This document shows, piece after piece, positions 19,679 through 24,393 of a DNA stretch of 24,393 nucleotides. The notes under the pieces were generated by a model, which was given only the letters and a program-made list of their open reading frames with translations, was not told the origin of the DNA and made no database searches. A program made the position numbers and the translations under genes. This stretch comes from Phallusia fumigata (taxonomy: Eukaryota; Chordata; Ascidiacea; Phlebobranchia; Ascidiidae): assembly GCA_008931825.1 (NCBI GenBank), contig QXVZ01019861.1, forward strand, positions 1 through 24,393. Reading direction: 5' to 3'. How positions within the stretch are numbered: the stretch's first letter is position 1; every line of letters begins with the position of its first letter.

Positions 19679-20754
19679 TTCCACCGAACTAGACTACACT
19701 ATGCGAACATAATGTGAATTGTTGCTCTTTGTGCCAGTATGTGACATCATAAGCCGGCTAACACCAGCTCAAGTGTGGACAGACTGCCAAATACCAGCTG
19801 AAACTGCAGGAGTTATTAGGCACATACATACTTCTCTCGACTTAGTTAAATGCCTGGCCCAGGAAAGTAATTTGCTGTAACAGTCGGCGTGCTCCGGGCG
19901 TTATTAGCAGCTTAGGCGGAACTACAACTATCCACTGCTACACTCGGCTAACTACATAAATTTGTCCGATGACAACACAACATATGGCTTCTAACCTTGC
20001 CAGCTATGTTTGTAACATAACACCAGTCAATGCAAAGCTTGCATCTGCTATCGTTTATGAAAACAGCTGTAGCGAAAATGCTGGCCGTGACTGACGAATT
20101 TTGTCGACTGATAACGATTCAGTGCCGCTTTGAGCGTGTTAAATGTCAAAACAAGCCTCGATCGATGGCGGATATAATGCCTGCACTGCCGTATGCTGAT
20201 CGGGTCAAATTCCACCTGTCCAAAGGTAAATGCTGTTAATTAGTCAATTCCGACGAATTCCAACATAGGGTGCACAAGCAGTTTAAAAACGAAGTCTATT
20301 TACAAGGATTCTGCCAATAAAACCTGTTTTTCAACAAGATGGTATGTTAACAATCTGCAAAACAGGCCGAATACAAGTTAAGTCATTATTGGTTTTAATT
20401 TTCGCGTTGTCAAATTGGCGAAAATCTGTTATTTTAAGCTTAACCAGCTGTTTTATTCACATTTTATTGATTTTTTAAAGCTGTGTAAAGTTTAAAGCTT
20501 AGATAACAGCAGCACATTCTTCGTGGAACTTTCACTACTGAATGATATGTCTGTGTACAACACGTTTCATATGATAGCTTATCAATCTAGCTGACAACAA
20601 CACCACCATGTACCAAATCTAAACCTCATGTGTTTTTAAGCCACAAACTCTTGAAAATCTGCACATTGCCATGTATCAGCAACTGACTCCTTTAGCCTGG
20701 CCGACATTTAATTTTTTTGTCAATTAACCACGCCACTATCACGCGATGTGTGTA

Positions 20755-20800
20755 TGACGTCATATCACCAGGAGTTTTAAAATGTTTTTTTGGCGCGAAA
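20755..20800 (+). promoter_or_regulatory. CRE plus consensus E2F site, candidate promoter
   Basis: TGACGTCA, the palindromic CRE, is at 20755-20762, and TTTGGCGCGAAA, a full E2F consensus, is at 20789-20800. They lie 99-144 bp upstream of the ATG at 20899. The clustering of two strong motifs at that distance supports a real start of transcription. Confidence 0.55.
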
Positions 20801-20898
20801 CCCGTGTGTCTTCTGTTCGATGCTCTAACGAAGTTGTTTTTGATTTTAATAGAATAAACGAACACAGAAAAAGTTCGAAGTTTATTTGACGTTGGTTC

Positions 20899-21395
20899 AT
20901 GATTACAGACACTTTTTACTGTGGTGACAATAATTCTCCTTCATATCAACTAGAAGAAATCCAAGCAACTTCGACAGAAGACGGGCAAAAGAGAAATTCA
21001 AATATTTGTCACAGTAAATCTGATGCAGATTGGTTTCACAGTCACTATGAGTAAGTTGATGAACTTTAACACAGCGATGAAATAAAAAGTTTCAAGCAAA
21101 GTTTCAATGTTGTTTTGGCATGACAAACAACGTTAGCTAACTTTGTGAGGTAAAATTCATGCAGTTGTTTTTTATCCGTCCAGCGTACATCATGCTGGTA
21201 TTTTTTATTGCACCCCTGTGTGCACGTAAGCCAAATACAAAGCAAAAATTATAAACCTCAGCCCAAACTGTTTACATTTAAACACCTTCTTCTTCCAGTT
21301 GGACTTATCGTGTTGTATGCCCTGATTTACGGGAATTCCCTAACATGCGACATGGCCTTACTCCTGTCCATGTTGTGCTTCTTTCTCAGTAACAG
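20899..21395 (+). CDS. First exons of an unidentified membrane protein gene (partial)
   Basis: Exon 1: ATG at 20899, 50 codons plus two bases, ending TATGA|GTAAGT at about 21051/21052. Unspliced, the frame stops at the next codon. Exon 2: an open frame ending AACAG|GTAAAC at 21395/21396. Candidate acceptors in the matching phase include TTCATGCAG (about 21170) and, weaker, ATACAAAG (about 21242). Exon 2 encodes PQPKLFTFKHLLLPVG followed by a strongly hydrophobic stretch (LIVLYALIYG, MALLLSMLCFFLS), so one long or two hairpin membrane helices. The basic PKL before a helical hairpin is faintly like the GPI-anchor subunit PIGH, but this is not strong enough to name it. Downstream exons were not found. 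The end of exon 2 falls in an assembly duplication. Confidence 0.4.
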
Positions 21396-21605
21396 GTAAA
21401 CTGATGGATTTTAAATCAGACACCGTTCACCTTCCGATGTAGATGTCTGACTTGGGTGACCAAAGCAGGTATTTAGTTTTTATCCGAGCCCCNCTTTCTC
21501 AGTAACAGGTAAACTGATGGATTTTAAATCAGACACCGTTCACCTTCCGATGTAGATGTCTGACTTGGGTGACCAAAGCAGGTATTTAGTTTTTATCCGA
21601 GCCCC
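21381..21605. repeat. Assembly duplication around N21493 (112 bp twice)
   Basis: Bases 21381-21492 and 21494-21605 read as identical, with one N between them. The unit contains the end of the putative membrane-protein exon and its splice donor. Confidence 0.85.
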
Positions 21606-21826
21606 TAAACCGCAATAGGTTTTATGTACTGGGTCGCTCGAATAAAAAGTCGCATCTATAAAACAATTGAAAAACGCTGTCTCAAACTTTCATGTGTGAC
21701 CTTATGGTTAACCTACACAAAGACGTCCCGAATTTTTTGCATGTAACTTATAAAACGAATAAAAACGCTCAGTTAAGTTGTAATATAAAACTTTGTAGAT
21801 ATTTCTGTTAACTCGCTATTTATTAT

Positions 21827-22111
21827 GCGCTAGATGGCGTCAAAGATACCTGGACAAAACCACTAAAAAACGCCTAACATCGATTTTATTTTTGTGCATG
21901 TTAAACGCTAGGTGGCGCTAAAGGTCTTCACACTTAAAGACATGCGTTTTTAGTAATCGTGCTTATTACTAACCGCTAGGTGGCGTCAACGGTGCTTGCA
22001 CAGTAAGGTGTTAATGGGTTTTAATGTGGTCACGTGTCGTTAAATGTGTTTACACGTCGAGCTAGGTAATTTGAATTCTGTCAAGCGCTGGGTGTCGCTA
22101 AAGATGTTTGC
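21827..22111 (+). repeat. Four-copy array of a CTCF-like motif
   Basis: Four degenerate units: GCGCTAGATGGCGTCAAAG (21827), ACGCTAGGTGGCGCTAAAG (21905), ACCGCTAGGTGGCGTCAACG (21972) and AGCGCTGGGTGTCGCTAAAG (22084). All are in the same orientation, at spacings of 78, 67 and 112 bp. The core CTAGGTGGCGCT fits the bilaterian CTCF consensus. Similarity runs about 8-10 bases past the core (AAAGATGTTTGCA, ACGGTGCTTGCA), so a decayed minisatellite is the alternative reading. Confidence 0.55.
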
Positions 22112-23590
22112 ATGCAAGTCATTGTCTAGCATTGACATTAACAATAGCGATTACTGAAACATTTACAACAAAATGCTTTCAACGTATACTTTACCTAGTT
22201 TTGTCGTTGATCCCTAATTTAACAAAAATTTTATAAAATTCGGTTAAAAATGTATTTTCAAGCCCACACGCTGGCTATACAAGTATAAGTCTTATATAAT
22301 TGGCCATAGTAACAGGAGTGCTTTGTAGTGAAAATTGTGCTGAAAAACGTGTCTTGGTCGTGACCGACTTTCGGCTATTGTAGTGTATTTGTGTTCATCC
22401 CTTATGCACAGAATTCAAAAACACCCAATCTTGACATTAAAAACAACCGTGGAGTACTTCCCCGTGAAACCCCAAAGGCTCACGGAATCCTGTAAATGCT
22501 TTGCGGGACAGTATCGTTTCACGAAAAGGCCGATTGAAGAGAATCTTATGACACAAAGAGATTTTGAAAACTATTCGAACGCACATATCCCTACTTGACT
22601 TAGATGGTGACCGTTGTTCAGGTGTAGTTTGCAGGCGACCTAGAGCTAGGGGTGTAGTGGCAATTTATTAAGTGTCGGCGCTCTCTGTGGAGCCACCAAT
22701 TTTTCCTTTTTCTCGCCCCCAATGTATCGTTATTCACCGATTTGTGGAAGCACTTCACTCCTTCCTAGATCTGTTTACCCAGGATATTGTAATTGCGATG
22801 TCCTGTCGACTTAAATTCTTGCGGGTCCGACCCTTTATGCCTTATCATTCTTAGCACACTAAAACTTCACAAAAAAAGTGTTTATTAAAATGTTTTTAAC
22901 ATGATTTAAATACGGTCGTTGCAATAGCGTTGCATACAAATACAATTGATGTTGACTTTTTAATGACCGTTTTTTCGCTGCAATGTTGCTTAGAAATAGT
23001 GACCTTGTTTCAAACAAGTGATGTTTCTGATCGTATGGGTCATTACGTGACTTCGAGGATACTATTTTTAATACTCATGTACCACCTGGCTTTTGTACAC
23101 TGGACCATGTGACATTCGAAACATGGACCAAGATAACGAAAACAAGTGAACTGCATTCTACAATAGTCGTTTGGTATGTCATGGAAAAGTTCCGTGGAAA
23201 CGTAACATCAAATTCATAACATATCACCATAATCTGAAGCACATCACGTTACAATGTTGAATAGGTATCTGGTGTTTTCAAGTTTGGTGCAGGGAATTTC
23301 ATTGTCAAGATATTGGTAAAAGGCTGTGATTTTAATTTTTGTGTAATTTCTAGTTTTTTTTTTACATCCGTACCTCGCCTTAACTTCAAAATCTATTTGT
23401 ATACATTAGTGCACAGTTTCATCAGTTTCAAACGCAATTAATAAAAAACAATAGTATGGCAACCGAGACAATTGCTCGTTGCTTAATAAACTATAATCGT
23501 TATGAATAGAGAATAACAATGGCCCGCGCGTTTAAGCTGTCATTCGTTTACGAATGGGTTTCATGGTTGGCCCGCGAGATCGAATTGCTC
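22112..23590. other. Region without a supported gene
   Basis: Open frames at 22383-22598 and 22672-22854 (+) show no motif I recognise and no clear pair of splice sites, except CTTATGCACAG at about 22412, which could be an acceptor for an exon of the gene starting at 20899. Otherwise it is AT-rich noncoding sequence. Confidence 0.4.
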
Positions 23591-23595
23591 AAAGT

Positions 23596-23614
23596 CACGT
23601 GACCAGGCCACGTG
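23596..23614. promoter_or_regulatory. Paired CACGTG E-boxes upstream of a first exon
   Basis: CACGTG occurs at 23596-23601 and 23609-23614, inside GTCACGTGACCAGGCCACGT and onward. GTCACGTGAC is the palindrome bound by MYC/USF/TFEB-type bHLH proteins. A GCCGCCAT (YY1-like) follows at about 23729. The sites lie about 200 bp upstream of the ATG at 23815. Confidence 0.5.
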
Positions 23615-23814
23615 ACTGCTTGGCTGGATTCTGCATCGACCACCAGAGGCGTATTTGCGTATTGTGGTCTACTAACTGCTGTTTTTGATTTTTCGTTCGG
23701 CAACATTGAGTTTACGTAGGGTGTTGTGCCGCCATAACGAAACAATAACTTTACGAGTTAAATAAAAAAAATCAAGTACGAGGTAGTTTGTGCGCATCAC
23801 TTTTTGAAAACAAA

Positions 23815-23907
23815 ATGATGGCGGGTGGCAGTGTGTCCTTGCTCGTGCATCAGGATCAAAGTCCTGAAATTAGGGCGAAAACGATAGATCCGTATTTTAC
23901 GAAACCT
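23815..23907 (+). CDS. First coding exon of an unidentified gene leaving the window
   Basis: AAAATGATGGCG gives two in-frame ATGs at 23815 and 23818. The frame runs 31 codons (MMAGGSVSLLVHQDQ, then SPEIRAKTIDPYFTKP) to a donor CCT|GTATGT at 23907/23908, phase 0. Unspliced it stops four codons later. An acceptor GCGTTTGCAG at about 24296 could start the next exon, but that frame is open for only about 14 codons. I do not recognise the protein. Confidence 0.45.
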
Positions 23908-24393
23908 GTATGTTACTAACATTGCCAACTGCTTAATTGCATACTAACATATACTGCTGGGATTAACACGATTAAGCGTACAGTGTGACTGAGGCCATTG
24001 AGGCCCGTTACCCCGTGGCGCGCTTTGATACACAAGCGGAGCGTTTCCGTCGCTCGTCTCGCGAACAATTGTCAGTTAACGCGTGGCTGAGTCTATATCC
24101 GGCAATGTATCGGGCAAACACTGGCTTCGGCGAACGAACACTTAGTCACCTTTATCTAAAACCGCAGCGATAAGCCTTAGATTGCTTTGCTTTTTCCGGT
24201 ACCAGCTCTAACGATGAATGGATTAAACATCCTATTAACTAGAACAGACTAACTGCTGGAAAAGAACAATACACTGTGTTTGGTTGCGTTTGCAGCAATG
24301 GAAACCTCCTACAAAAAGGGCATTTTTTATTTCCGATTAGAATTTTTGTGTTTGTTTGTTTGGTCAATCACTTCTGTTCATTCGACTCTCCTT
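23908..24393 (+). other. Probable first intron of the gene starting at 23815
   Basis: It contains a GTG- or CTG-start open frame at 23985-24173 with no recognisable motif, and a TTTG-rich tract near 24350. I see no supported exon. Confidence 0.3.

Larger units (their letters stand above)
17990..20750. other. Long region without a recognisable gene, 5' of desaturase D
   Basis: It contains the copy D 5' flank, one hAT-like MITE (18662-18869) and a 32-bp tandem duplication (19615-19678). A short open frame at 20030-20239 ends near a possible donor (CAAAG|GTAAAT at 20226). Within it, ATGGCGGATATAATGCC could be the start of a first exon, but I found no partner exon. I see nothing else that I can support. 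Confidence 0.5.

Noticed and set aside
23548..23745. Minus-strand 65-codon open frame over the E-box region
   Set aside because: No ATG at a sensible place and no splice sites; it overlaps promoter-like sequence of the plus-strand gene.
23985..24173. GC-richer open frame, possible second exon of the right-edge gene
   Set aside because: It has no AG acceptor in a compatible phase close to its start and no recognisable motif.

Overview
The window is eukaryotic nuclear DNA. It is AT-rich, with compact introns (mostly 70-700 bp), GT-AG splice sites and small dispersed repeats. Its two recognisable gene families, EDEM2 and stearoyl-CoA desaturase, look vertebrate-like in sequence and exon structure. 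My best guess is an ascidian tunicate such as Ciona; that assignment is inference, because nothing here proves the species. Three single N bases, each flanked by a near-perfect direct repeat of about 100-220 bp, mark unmerged contig ends of a draft assembly.

Layout. (1) 46-4048 (+): a complete 11-exon EDEM2 gene (GH47-family ER glycoprotein quality control). It has one GC-AG intron and a C-terminus that reads through an antisense tRNA-type SINE. (2) 4049-5504: intergenic space with a second SINE and simple repeats, between two genes transcribed towards each other. (3) 5509-17989 (-): a tandem array of acyl-CoA delta-9 desaturase (SCD) genes. Copies A (5509-7706), B (9276-12161) and D (15362-17989) are each intact with five coding exons. 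Between B and D lies an orphan copy of the first exon with its promoter-like flank (C, 13669-13816). The internal exons are 131, 206 and 230 nt in every full copy, with the same intron phases. A, B and C are close relatives; D is the outlier and looks more like canonical SCD. (4) 17990-20750: no convincing gene, one hAT-like MITE and a short tandem repeat. (5) 20755-21395 (+): CRE and E2F sites upstream of what look like the first exons of an unidentified one-pass or hairpin membrane protein. (6) 21827-22111: four degenerate copies of a CTCF-like motif. (7) 23596-23907 (+): paired CACGTG E-boxes and the first coding exon of a gene that runs off the window.

The desaturases are ER membrane enzymes that introduce a cis double bond into acyl-CoA. 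EDEM2 acts in the ER lumen in N-glycan trimming for ER-associated degradation. Apart from the shared organelle I see no functional link between the two loci. The most interesting material is the structure of the desaturase array: duplicated promoter plus first-exon units, an orphan first exon that could serve copy B as an alternative promoter, a readable duplication junction near 8680, and transposons in homologous introns. The SINE read-through in EDEM2 and the CTCF-like array are also worth a second look.
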